Part shown: in pieces, positions 27,224 to 40,556 of the stretch | Position numbering within the stretch: position 1 is the first letter of the stretch | Layout: every line of letters starts with the position of its first letter | Assembly: GCA_004794785.1 (NCBI GenBank) | Contig: SJOL01006429.1 | Coordinates: forward strand, 137,334-201,333 | Length of the DNA: 64,000 nucleotides | Direction: 5' to 3' | Origin: Opisthorchis felineus | Lineage: Eukaryota > Platyhelminthes > Trematoda > Opisthorchiida > Opisthorchiidae | Notes under the pieces: model-generated | What the model saw: the letters and a program-made list of their open reading frames with translations, nothing else | Told to the model about the DNA's origin: nothing | Databases searched by the model: none | Translations under genes and position numbers: made by a program

Positions 27224-30200
27224 CACATAAAGTGTCACACATACACGCAGACTGCAAAAGGAGGGATAAACCAACTACCAAGGATCCGTGCATTAAATGG
27301 CAACAAATTTGTTTTAAATGTCAGTCACGTCTAAAACGGCTTGAAGATTTAGAGACTATGGGAAGAGAGAATCCACAGTGGCACAGAAGTTTGGCCGTTC
27401 ACGAAAAAACAGAGGGTAAAATCATCAAATTCATAACGGGAAGAGTGACTCAGCCGGCATAGCTTGAAGAGCAAGGACAATTGGTGCAACTGAAAATTTG
27501 AAGGCGGCATGTTTGCCTGGGCTACGTCAATAGACCATGTTTCGCCATAGTTGCGAAAGCCTGAGATTCGATACCTAGGCGCAGAGGTAAGGGTTAGAGC
27601 TCTCGATTAAGCAAGGAGTAGCAATGAGACGAATGAATTCTTCTACACCTGGTTTGGCAAGCCACACGCTAAAACTGACAGAAGTTTTCTATGGCTTAGA
27701 TAGTGATGTATTTCAGATTTGTACAGAGAACGAGATGGCACAACGGATTTTTGAGAGCGTAAGAGCATACCAAGGACTCACTTGGCTTGACTCCTCCAGT
27801 GTCACTTTTCCCGTTGATGGTGGACCGAGTACGAGGGGTAAGGCTTGCACTTCCCCCACCAGACGGCACTATCAGAGACAGATGATCGATTTCATGCTGG
27901 CTGACAAAGCTCTCCTCCTCGCGTTTGAATTTCTGCACGAGCACAAAGTGGGAAACGAGGATCTGAGTGGTCATCAGTTCGACATCTCAGTACTACTCAT
28001 CGTGTTATCGATTAATTGAAATTGGGAATGCGTCTATTCCTTTATGGGAGAGTAAACAGCTTTGCAAAAGGTTCTTAACGCTAAACTAGCCACGTAATCC
28101 AGGCAGATACCATCAACATATCGTGAAAGGAATTGGTCTTTCAACAAACTGATTGAATAGTGTTCAGATGTGCACCGCGAGTTCACATCAGCTCAGCTCT
28201 GATTGGTTACCTTGTGAGCGTTTGCCACATGGACGAGACTGATATGAGTTAGAGGATTGGCGTGGCCTAAATTTGGTCTCAAAAATGATGAAACAGCCAC
28301 AAGATGGAACAACACAAGCACATCGCGAAACGTTCGAAGGCCCAGTAACAAAATAAAGATCCCACCTACACATGGAACAAACGCGCATTTAAACTAATTT
28401 CCGAAATACGTGTCAGTTCTCACGCGTAATTTTGATGATATCAGTGTCTGGCCTGTCCGACATCCTAACCAGTGACGCAACTTGGCCATAAAAAAAACCT
28501 GGTAACCACACAGCTAACTTGGGGAACGGACCGGGATAATTGCTTTCATGATCACGTGAGGAGCGTGTGGTTGCTCTTATTGATAGCGTCCGTCGTATTG
28601 TGCTCATTGCCACTGGGACATCATCACTTTTCGCCGAATTCGATTTCTAAACGAAGATATCTTCAAAGCCATTGGAGGGGTTCCATGACTGACGGAATTC
28701 TATAGGCGCTGTGATTAGTTTGGGAAAATTCATCCTCTCATGACCAACGGCAGTCAAATCTGACTGCAGTCTTTAGCAACTGGCAGTCTTCTGTGCCTTC
28801 CTGATGCCAGGACCGTTTTGAATTTAGAAGGGGTGAATCGGACCATCCCTACACCATTAATCGGCCTAATCGCTTCTGCTTTCAAATACCTTGAACCAAG
28901 CAAAGATAAGCAGCGCGGATGACTTAACTTCAAGCATACATTACGGCTAGCACCAATAATCCACGAGTAAAAAGAAGCCGGTTGCTAATCTTTTCAATGA
29001 GAAAACATGTGTGGTGCTTTTTTGACACGCTTAAGAAACACCACACTTGCCGTGCAGTAATATGCTGAGTTATCGGAATTTGAGAGGTTGACAATGTCAA
29101 AAGGGAATCCATATTTGTGCTTTAGAACGCGCGGACAGATCTTTTGGTGTCAGGGCTGCAGGGCACCTCCGAAATCGGTCGTTGAGCAAGGCCATCAAGC
29201 GAACAACTAGTTGAGTTCTGTCATCATCGAGTACTGGATGTGCTGAGAAGTGTCTGGGAGTCACATTACGCCTACGCTTCAGTGAACTTCACTCAACAAT
29301 GCGTCTGGTTTAGCAGCAGCATGAGTGAGTGCATTTATTCGTTGCCTCTCTTGAATGTGTCTCGCGTGCTACGAAGCTGTATACAAAGATTCCATTTCGC
29401 ATTTTATCTCCCCTTTCAGAACACAAGGTTTCTGGTCCATGATCAAAATGAAGGGCACACGGATGAACCGAATTAAGCTATCTGTGACGAGGTTTTAAAC
29501 GTACTCAAGTGCTTTTTGGCTTTGTGTATTGAGTGTATTACTTTTGGTTCGCTGTAGCAGAAAACTGTAGAAACTATGCCCGATTAACGGTAAAAATGCC
29601 TATGGTCTGATTTATGGCCTAGTTATATCGATATGATGCGTAATGGTTGACCATTTTTCGCTTTCCTTCATAAACAATTTGATGCTGTGAGCCGAAACTT
29701 ATCGACCGGAAGGTCTGTGGTTCGAACCCAACCTCCGCATCTCGACTGCTCCCGTCTAGGCTTGGGCACACTGGCACTATCTCAACCCTCGTATCTGCTT
29801 CGGCTAGCATGGCAGGTACGCACCAGAAGGGTGTTACAGCTGAACGATTACTACTATTATTCAGTATTATTGTTTTCTAACTCTTACAATGTGCTACACG
29901 CGGTATTTCCACGCGGAACTATTCAACCACAATGGTTCTATTAGCATGGACTTTGTTCTGGGTGTCCTGGTTTCCCCTCGCGTCCAAACTTATCATTATT
30001 ATTCACGGAGAAATCAACTCATTTGTTTGTTCTGTTGCAGTTACCCAATCAAAAAAGTTGACTCAGTTCCTTGCAGTTTCCACGTGTTTCCAAAGTTTTG
30101 GAAACCCACATTTTGACGGCCCGGTAGACTGTCCCTGACAATTTTTAGCCTGTTGTATTAGGATGTAAACCATGTTAGTGATGAGATCAATCGCACGGCA

Positions 30201-33200
30201 TAATGTGACCGAAGCAAGTCGTGCTTCGGGTTATTAACCAGGACTGTTCCAATTTATTATCTGTGATTCCCACTACAAGCTGACGGCATGGTTCGCAGAA
30301 CAGGACCAACGATTTCTGGGAAAAGTCGAAAGTAACGTGACCCGATCAGCTCAGTTATGGGACGAGACGGATAAGGCGGGATAGTCCATTTGTTTTCCTG
30401 GATGTTGAAGGCAGATTGTGCACAATGGACCACAGTTGAGATCCAATTGGACACTCACTGAAAGCAGTTTAGACAACGTTAAACCATTCAGTGGGGATAA
30501 CAAGGTCGCGGACTAAACTCCTTTTCATCACTCTATCGCAAAAAGTGTAAGACAGTATCAGCTGAAACAAAATGTACACACGTCGTATACATCGTTTACA
30601 GACAAAAGACGCAACAAAAAGTTGAGAATTAACTCAACAGAGTGGTTTTCAGCTGTATCATGTCGGTTCCATCGCACGCAACTTTTTCTCGAAAAACATA
30701 TACTGAGAACTGGTGAAAAACTCTCACTTACCGTGGCTTTCGCCCAGATCAAGAACATGCGGGCAACTGCTGTGAATAGGCGCTGCGTTTCCTGTGTCGG
30801 ATGCTTGAGCCAAGCAGATCGATGACGATCGACAAATTTGATTAGAAGTGGGTAGAATGCAAACAAATTCCGTACCAACACTTCCACCAGGCCGCTCAAC
30901 TCTTCCTCGCGTTCACTCGCCGTTTCCAAACCTAGAAAAGAATCAAAGAGACGACGTAACTTTAGAGAGAAAAGTGACAAGGAATGGAAACCCGGTCAAA
31001 ATATAATCGGGTCTGTACTGCTAACAAGACCTGATAACATGAACATCGACTTTACACATTTTCTCATAATCCGCTTTCATGTTGTTTAGCTTGGGAGACT
31101 CCGGGTTCGGTCGGATTGACTGCCCTGTTGTTTGAGCGTTATGAACGGAAAATGACTATAGACAGACAGAGAGAATTACCAATTGGTGCAGCGTCAGCGG
31201 GCAGTCTGTCGACGGATCCAAAAATGCTACACGCATCAATAATGTCCTGAAGGCATTGCTCTCCATGCCATTTTCGGGGTTCCGTCCATGGAGTACAACA
31301 CTGATATTTGTTCATAGTGGGATGGACCATCGCAGAAATGGGCGTAGTGTATTTGAAGAACTCAATCCTAATCTCACGCTACAGTGAATGGCCACATATC
31401 CATGCACTGGGAGTTGGTCAGGTGGCTCTTGGTCTGTTAGGTTTCCGAGTGTTGAAGAACTGGGAATCAGCTCATGTGCAAACTTTGTCCACACGTTATT
31501 CGCGTGAATAACCCTCAAGCCATCCCAACAGATCAGTAAGCTGAAGTCCCGAGTTTGTGAGAGAAAAAACCTCAGAACATGGCGCACCACACCGACGCCC
31601 ATAGGACAGTCACATATGAACAAAATGCGTTACGTGACAGAAAAATTAATCCGATCGTCATCAATACTCCGGACTTGTCTTAGAGGCGATTCAGCTCGCG
31701 GTGATACTCAGGACAAACCTAGCACACATAGGAACCGTTGGATAGGTGAGCGCGCCCACAGCGCTTGTGGGTAGGTAGCGACAAGGAAGCTGCATGAATG
31801 CGCCACATGAATGCGCCACATGAATGCGCAGAAATAACGGAAGAGGAATCGTAGAGCCGGGTGAACATAGACAAAAACCGGGGAAGCAGATTGACTGTGT
31901 ATTACTCACCTGCTCGTTTCTCTGACTTAAAGAGCTCTTCCACTTTCTCAACAATTAGCGCGTGTTCCAGAAGCCTTTCGGAAACGGGGAGAAAGTATTG
32001 GCCAAGCATGTCAGCAGTGGAATTGGCGACGATTGGTTGAGTACGTGCTGAGAGGTTGGACGGACAGAAGTAAAGAAGGATAGCAGAAAACAACATCTGA
32101 GAGGAGGTTTCTCTACTGAAGCCGTCAGTTATGTGGCCTTAACAGAGCGAACGCAATGACAGGAGAGCCACTTTAGTGCACTGATATGTAGTGCCTGTAC
32201 GGCATTCCGAAAGCATAAAACTGAAGCAGGATAGACGAAATGTCGATTTGCAAGAAACTGGAATGAACTAAAATGATACAGTTAAGTGCATAGTTGGACG
32301 TGACAAGCCGCGTGATCACCATTGGACCAATCTCATCCCTTCCCTCCTTGATTGAAATCGGCTTGACACCACTCTAATGGTTTCCGCAAACGACCTTTGA
32401 GAACTTAATCCCAACTACAGCTTCCTATGATGTAGGTGTTGAAGCTGTCAAGTGTAGAGTGTTTCACAACCGAACAGGTTGGCGGAATTCTAAACATTTG
32501 AGTAGAAACACGGAGATGTCCCCCGTTTTTTGGTCGTCTGTGAGAACAACTAATGCTGAGCAGCGATCAAAATTACAAGATAAAGATTGGGCAAAGTCGC
32601 AGAAGTCAGTGATGTCTTTAATTCTCAAATTCACATTGTTTGTTAAGAGTAAAGCAGTTCACAACTAGTCCCTCATCGTTTCTCATCTTCACTTAAGTAA
32701 TCCGACTTTGCTGCGACCAGAACCGTTGTATGCGTGCATGCGTCCCCGGAAAAGACCACTCATGAAGAGCGGCCTAACTGGTCTTCGTTGGGAGGACCCC
32801 CCGTACCGACCATACGAGCAAATACTAATTTTCATGATAACTTCAAGATACGTTCTAGCTAATATGATGACAATATGATTCCCTCCTACAGCGCTTGTAA
32901 TGTAATAAACAACCCCTTAAGAACACCACACTTATGGTCCTTCAACATGGTAACATTTTCGAAAACCTCCTTCAGAAAGTTCACATTTGACAGAATCTAT
33001 TCAGAAACGCATGAAAATATCTCCGAAAAGTGGTTTATTGCGGTGGCCAAGGGATCTCTAAACTTTGGAATACTTTGCACATGAAAAGCTTCTGAGGAAA
33101 CACGGGATGTGTTGTGTGTGCACTTTTGAGGTAAAGTCTGATGATTTACTTAGTTCTCTTAAGATGTAGTATATCCCTTCTAGAAAGACCGCCATCAAGA

Positions 33201-35886
33201 GAAACAACCTATAACAGATTAATTTCGGTTGTTCCGTCCCCCAGGAGAGATAAACATGCGAAAGAGACCGCTTTCAATCTAGCCAATGACGTGGCTTCTC
33301 GAGAGAAGACAGGTGTGCAGTCGTGTTTTTACAAAGAGACAAACGTTGCAGAAATCTCTCCTTTTTGGAGGGCGTTGGTAGTTAAAGGCTGAGACCAACC
33401 ACAAATTGTCTCATCTAAGGGATGGTAGTTAGGAAGGATAACGACCGTTGTAAATGTGGGTCATTCGGATGAAAACCATGTTGCAGGACTTACAATCACT
33501 TGAGCAGAAGAATGCAATCTTCGCGCCAGCCATTCAAAAACTAATAGACCAGCAAACAAATTTCGTGACCAGTCTTTGTTGGATTGGGTTTTGCACCAAG
33601 GGAACACTTAAAGCAGTCATTTTGGGGGGTGTAGGGAGGTTTCGTTGAAAGCGTTAATTTCTAGCAAACTCTCACGGGATTGGAGTGCATTGGTCTTTAC
33701 CTTGAAGCGGCCTCTCTGCGAAGATTTTTGTTAGATGACCAGTGAATTTATTCAGTAAACGTTCGGGTTGCTTCAATGCTTACCAATCGACAGAGGCTTC
33801 TGTTGAGAGAAGGCTGTAACTCGTAATAGAGAAACTGGGAAGCCGAGTTTGTCTGTCAGATCTACGTTTGAGGTGCATGGGATTTCTGGATGCGTGGCAA
33901 ACTTCCAGGACCAATGCATGTCGGAGCACATCCATTCTACTTCATAGGTCAGGAATATCCAAAACACTGAAACTAGAACATGGGGCCTTGGTGGCCAAAC
34001 TGTGCTCTTCCCCAGGGTCACAGAGATTGAAGTCAGTTTAATGAATTCCATGAATTGACACGGGGTGCTGTTCGAAGCGACTTGTCATAAAAGCCGCAGA
34101 TTCAACACATTTTCAGATCAGCAGATGATCAGTCCTAAAAACCTCCGTAGAGCAACCACCCGACCCAAATGATCGGAAGCGGAAGGCCGAAGTTATTTCG
34201 TGCAAGGTAGTTTGTCGGATCTACGGCGAGGGTTCAAGCAGAAGCTGTGGTCAGATTCTCCAACGCACTCAGGGATGCCAAATTAAGTCTGGAAACTTGT
34301 ATTTGTCCAGCATTCACCCCAACATGTGTGGTAGCATACTAACCCTGGTGAGCAAACGGGTAAAAATATTATGAACCAAGCTGGACTGGCAGCTCAATGT
34401 GCTCCAGGTCAGTAGGATAGTACGTGAGCTGTCTGGACCGGTGTGGTAAAATAGCTTTTGACTGAAAAACTCGCAGTACCTCTAGAGAAGATGAGGCACG
34501 ACAACCATAAGCCCTCTAGAACTTTGTCATTTCAACAGTGTGGACGTCCACTTACTTGCGATGCGGGTCATCCAGGGGGCATGAGGGGAGTCTATATTGT
34601 TTTGGATCAACTGCAACACACTTCCCAGCACACGGTTCATCAGGTCAGCCGTGACTGTTGTCAATGGAGCGACAATGCTGGCCAAACGCTCAGGTAACGC
34701 TGCCTTGACTTGCATTTCTCTTTCAGCAGCCGCGGGGTCCATAGCTTGCGCTTCGTCCGAAGGTGAACGTCTCAAGCCTTCAAAGCCATACTGTTTCATA
34801 CACTCAGGGCCTTTACGCCACCAGGTCGGAAGATACGAGCACAGCATCGGTAGGGTCACCTCAATGAGATGTGGTGCTTCAGCTGCACCGGAGACCCCGG
34901 AGTCAGCCAAGCATTCCACTTGTCGGATGATTTCTGGAAGCCCGACCAATGTTTTAGACAGTTCACCGAGTACATCTATGGAGGGAAAAAGAGCGTTTAT
35001 TTCCTGTTTCAAAAAAAAATCAATTCACGTGAGTGCAAGGTGTAACAACACTGATGACATACCGCGTGCTTCAAGGCTGTAGTCGCCGCCAGTGTTGTTG
35101 TACGTAATGGAAAGCGGATTGTTGCGGTTAAGATCCGGTTCCAAGAAGGCCACTGGGAAAGCACCCGCCAAAGCAGCAAGGCAATCTCCGATTTGGGCAC
35201 GATGTCTGAAAAGTAATCAAAATAAATGCGATATGTAGTAGCACGGTGCCATTCACAGACCTCCAGTCCACTATGAACTTACATCATCTGCTGCAAGACG
35301 GCATCAAGCCTGGTCACTTCCTGAAGGTACTGTCGCCTGGAGACTAAATGTCATACATAATATATCTCGATTCATGATCATGAAAGATTAATTTGTTCCT
35401 GTCTTGGTACCAACCGTGGCAACCAATCATGTTGGTGTGCGTTATGTGGGAATTAACAAGGTACTTCCCATCGTTCAAGTGGTATGTTTGATGTTGTTCC
35501 ACTGCAGATTTGAAGCACAACTCCAGATGGATCAGCAGTTCCGGTAGTGAGTAGCCCTATGAACCGTCGAATTTTTGGGAGACTTGTGAGTGACTGGGAG
35601 ACTTCTATAGTTTGTTTTCACAAAGCTCTTGTCTGAACAGTCCTCTTCACGTACCGCCGCAGCCATTTCGGTTATTTTTCATGCAGAAATGGCCCAGTCG
35701 AGCTGTCAATGGCGCTCGTGCATCAAAGCTATCGCCTTCAATACGCAGCTACCCAGTTCTCGAACTAACGAAGGCTTGGCTGTATGTCTCTACCCTTTTC
35801 CGGTGATCGAAACTGTGGCAGCTGGAACCACTGTGCCTATGGTACGGTTTATGGCTGGTTGATTGATTGATTGGTTGATTGATTGG

Positions 35887-35947
<61 letters not shown>

Positions 35948-38900
35948 CCAAGAATACGAATTGCGTTGAGCTCTAACAGGAGCGAGACTTGAGTTCAGTA
36001 GCTGTCAGCTGTCTACAATTGACATAAGTTTGCCGGTCGTGTGTTTCCGACTTGCTTATTCGTATACTACAGTGGTATATTATAACGTTTGATAAAAATT
36101 TAGCTTGTTATCCAAAAGGTTAGACTGTAAAAGATGTGCCAGTCAATAGGAGAGAAACAAAATGAGGGGCACAACAGAAGGATGACTGTGAAAGGACTAG
36201 TATCTGTTATTTTAATACGCTTGCTTTTTAGTATACAGAACTTCCATCTCCTGAAGAAATAACGTGTTTATCAGGGTAAAGCTGTCAGGTGTGTGTGTGT
36301 GTGTGGATCGAAAACATAATGTCATGTTCCCAAGGGATGCAGTTGGTATAAAGAATGAGTAAACAAGTAAAAAAGGCAAACTATTATAATAACAAGGGGC
36401 TAGGCGAATAAGGCGAGGAGCCGCTGTTCGGAAGGCCCCTAGTCCGAACCCAACTCTGGCCTTTCCGTCGCGCCACTCCAGGTGTGCACCCTCAAACTTC
36501 CCTCAGGTTGCACAAGACAGCAGAATGCTTCGTTTATTATTTAATAAGTATTACATGTAGAACACCAACTTACCTGTTCAATTCCTCCATAAAACTGCCT
36601 CTGAAAATGCACGAGAATGGAGCGTTGTCACATCACAGAATGAATGAGCAAATAAGGTAACTCACAGCGAGCGTATTGATACAAACAGAGATCACGTATT
36701 CATGACAAACTATACTTTCGATCAACTCGAATGAAGATCCCTCTTAGTAAAGCTTGTGGATCAGGAGAGCATTACCAGTGAAAAAGAACCCAACAGCACA
36801 CTACGTATACGATGGAAGGGACTTCATCGGCAACCCACTGCGGATTTCGCTCTTCTGGAAACTCAGCAAGTGAGCGCCGTGCCGTCGTTATATCGTACAT
36901 CCAGCCCAACTTGAGATTTGATCTGGGAAACTAATACATGAAAAGCAGGAGGAGAGAGTGCAATGTCAAATTCATTGTCAACTCTTTGCTGTTCATGATG
37001 AATCTAAGGTGATCATACGCCCCCTCGATCGATAAACGGCGGTGGCTTGCCTCTACCGGGAGAAAAATCATCCCGACGCGGTTCTCTGAGAGTCTCCAAA
37101 TGAGCACTCGCTTTTCCTCGTCGTGACCACGGATGAAAAATGAACGTCATCTACACAGCCTCATGATGATCCGGTTACCACGATCGATCTAATTTCCAAA
37201 TTTGGTTGACAGACTTACCGACTGGCATGTTTCGAACTTGTGGTCCCCAGTTTGTACAATGCGTTCAAGATACGGTAGCAGGTGACCTGCACGTTGCCCA
37301 CTGCACACGAGAACGCAGTGAGAGGAAAGAAGAAAAGGTGAACGAACTTGAGCAAACCTTGGCGAATCGAGATGATGTCGGTTTTTTTTACAGCGAATGT
37401 CAACCCAATACCGTTTACTTTGTGACATTTCTGTAGGCCTCGCCTAATTCAGGGGACCTTAAAATTGTAACCATATATCTGGCCAAAACTATGGAACCAT
37501 CAATGCATCAAGGACGATCAACAAAAGAGGTCTGTCATTTCAAAAGTTGGAAAAATGTCAACCCGATGAGTGCAATAGAAGAAGCGGAATTTAGGCAGAC
37601 GTAAAGTAGGTGTTGGTGAATTCATTCAAACTCTGCAGGATGTACTCAGAGGTAAATACTTCTTTACCCTTTCCTCACACCTCCTTCGAATTCTCCCCCA
37701 CACAGCCTTCACTGCAACTGCAGGTGAAGGTACGGGAGAAATGCCAGTCGAGTTCAACACGCACACACACGCACACAAATCAAATGGGTTGTCAACTTTG
37801 CACTTACGGCATGTACGCCAACCACTTGTGATAAGATGGACCAATCCTAGCTAAGATAGGACACATATGTGTCACGTTTGCGAGCCTTCGGTGCAGGTGA
37901 ACCTATCGGATTCATAGGACGATAGTATGACTGTGAAACCTCACAGTATTAATACTTGTATCGCACGCGTAGTTTGATGTCGAGGCCAAACTGTAGTGCC
38001 TATTAAACCTGCGGCAGTGATGGTGATGTTTACACAGGCAGAACTGAAAGGATGTTTTGGCCGTCTCAAATTTAGCCTTTCTCTCCTTCTTCTATCTTCA
38101 GACACGCTCAATCTGTTGTGCCCACAGGAATGATATGTTCTTCACCTTTGAAGTAAGGGAGCCTAGTTCTTGACCCTTCGTGGAGCACCAAGTATTTTAC
38201 GAGCTAGGTTAGACCTTCGTTCACAAAAAGCCATGAGCCAAACGTTGCATCTACTCTGATGCAATGTGACTCAGTTGCGCAGTGTGTGCCTTTCCGATGC
38301 GGTTGTAAATTTGCACATTTATTTATCCGCTACCTGCTGCTGTCGTCCGAAATGGTAGCGGACACCACAAACTATTCGTTTCTTCCGACAAATACACTCA
38401 TTTGCAAATCAATTTGGTTTTCACCAGAGACTCAAGTGAGTCTCTCGTTTATGATGTTCTTCAACTGAATGTGCTGCACACAGGCCGCCTCATGTTTCAG
38501 TTGGTACGATATTCGAGATATCGCAGTATACTTTCATGAAGGAAACTACTCACAAGGTTGCTGAAAACTCTTCGACAGCCCACGACCGAACATCATAAAC
38601 GAGAGACTCACTTAAGTCTCCCGTGAAAACCAAATTGATTTGCAAATGAGTGTATTTGTCGAAATCAGTCCAATTTGGGTTCAAGTAGAACATAAGGTTG
38701 ACGGAAACTCGGAGACTGCGCCTACCTGATGAGCCCCAAGAAGGGAGAAACCGGTCGTGGGCTGTCGAAGAGTTTTCAGCAACCTTGTGAGTAGTTTCCT
38801 ATTTGTTTCTTCTTCTGTCGCTCTTCAGATGGAGCAGGTGCTCCACGATTGCCAGCCGAAGGCTTCTTCCAGACACATTACAGAACTTGGATGAAAAAGG

Positions 38901-40518
38901 GTCGGTAAACTGGACGAAGTCACAAGGACGCCTATGCCAACTCAATGAAAGTGTGTGACCATGGCATTTGCGCCGCTACGGACGACCTGTCGTGTACTAC
39001 CAAAGCAGGCTTAATGGAACGCCTGATGACATTAGCTTTTCACTGCCGATCACAGCTGGTGTGAGCGGAAGCTCGGTGGTTGTTTGAAGTAACGTTGCAA
39101 TCTCTGCTACGTCAGTAAATTGAATTCGTACATTCTTCTTCTTTCGATGGACAGTTGATGAAAAAACGAAGTGAACTCACCTGGAAAAACCATTATAAAG
39201 AGTATGAACTTTTGATAACACAACGTGTTAAAGTTTGCGTCCTGCAGGCAGATGGTATTCTACCTCGTAGTTAGACCACGCAGCTGAAGCCAAACCAATG
39301 ATTTGTTGTCCCTAGAAAGCAATTCATATATCGGTTCATACGGCTAACCCGATCCGAGTGAAATTCGACATTCACTGGTTTTGAACAAAGTTCAAGGCTT
39401 AAATTGTATGCGATACATCCTTCAAGGGCGTGGCCTCGACTCGGGAGTGGAATGAAGGCCAAGAGATCAGTGACCTAGTAAGACTTGTTTAAGGGGACAG
39501 TTTAAGTCAATTTGTCGTATTCTCCTCACATTCGGTTGTCTCGTTTCTCTTCTGTCCTGGGGGGGGGGGGTATTCTGGTTATTCCACATTGGAGCGGGGA
39601 CTGAGTTTCACTGCTTATGGAACGCATATCTGATGCGCTGGATACGTCGGAATTATCACATCTGAAGAGGTGAACGTGTTCAAACGCGTCTAGCGCGCTC
39701 CCTCGAGTTTCATCTGTCCAGGATTCCATCCCCAGCATAGCATACTGATGCACTGTATCAGGAGCAAAACTCGAGTTCAGTGCTTCCGTGCTGTGGTGTG
39801 GTGTGGACTCACTAGAATAATAATTGCGTCAGGACAGGAAAAAGGCTACTTAGACGTGAGTAGTATCGGTAATAATTCCTCAGACCCCGCGGCCATCATC
39901 AAGCAAAAAGCCTAAAGTCATTTGCGCATCGGTGTTTGTTTCAACACCGAGAAGAGATGCTATCAGCAAATACCTCAATATTCTCCTATTGCCCAGGATA
40001 GACAAGGCGTTTCGTTTCCTTGTCGAATTCTCTGCCACAACAGAATGGAAATATGTACGGTTTTGCTTCGGGATCCCGCCAGTAGCTTCTAACCCAAGAT
40101 TTCGGTGAAAACCAAAAAAACGCTGAGAACGTTCCAGCAACCTTGTGAGTAATTTACATTATGAAAACAAAACAAAATGTTCACCGACTTCCTCGACGCT
40201 ATTAATCAATTGAGGTCGAAATGAGAACTGATTCACGTCAAGGAAACTTATAACGCGGTCGTAAAAACAGCGGGCAGCCCACAGATGTGGTCAGTATCAA
40301 AAGTATCTAAAGCCCAGGTTATCGGAAAATCTTCACCTAAATCTTCAGGACTAACATTGCTGTTGTGATCAAAAAATTCTTAGTCCCAAATCAACTCACC
40401 TAAGAGGTCCTCACCACATTCGTTCTTGGCCAGGTGTTCAAACATCGACTTCAATACAGGTATGAGGACCATATGGACATAGTCTACGGAGCAAGCCCCA
40501 CGTTTGATTGTCCCCTGC

Positions 40519-40556
<38 letters not shown>

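Noticed and set aside
27012..27293. Several 70-90 codon ORFs on both strands
   Set aside because: They are translations of the SINE and its (TA)n tail; the same peptide shadow appears at 59271-59674.
34976..35012. Alternative acceptor gaaacag for exon 25, which would add 31 bp
   Set aside because: It would break the phase set by exon 24; the ccctccatag acceptor restores it and matches the family alignment.
36775..36930. Minus-strand frame with [13 protein letters not shown] as a candidate RyR exon
   Set aside because: A cccag acceptor fits phase 2 after exon 21, but every possible donor ends in the wrong phase for exon 22 or 23, and the sequence does not resemble RyR.
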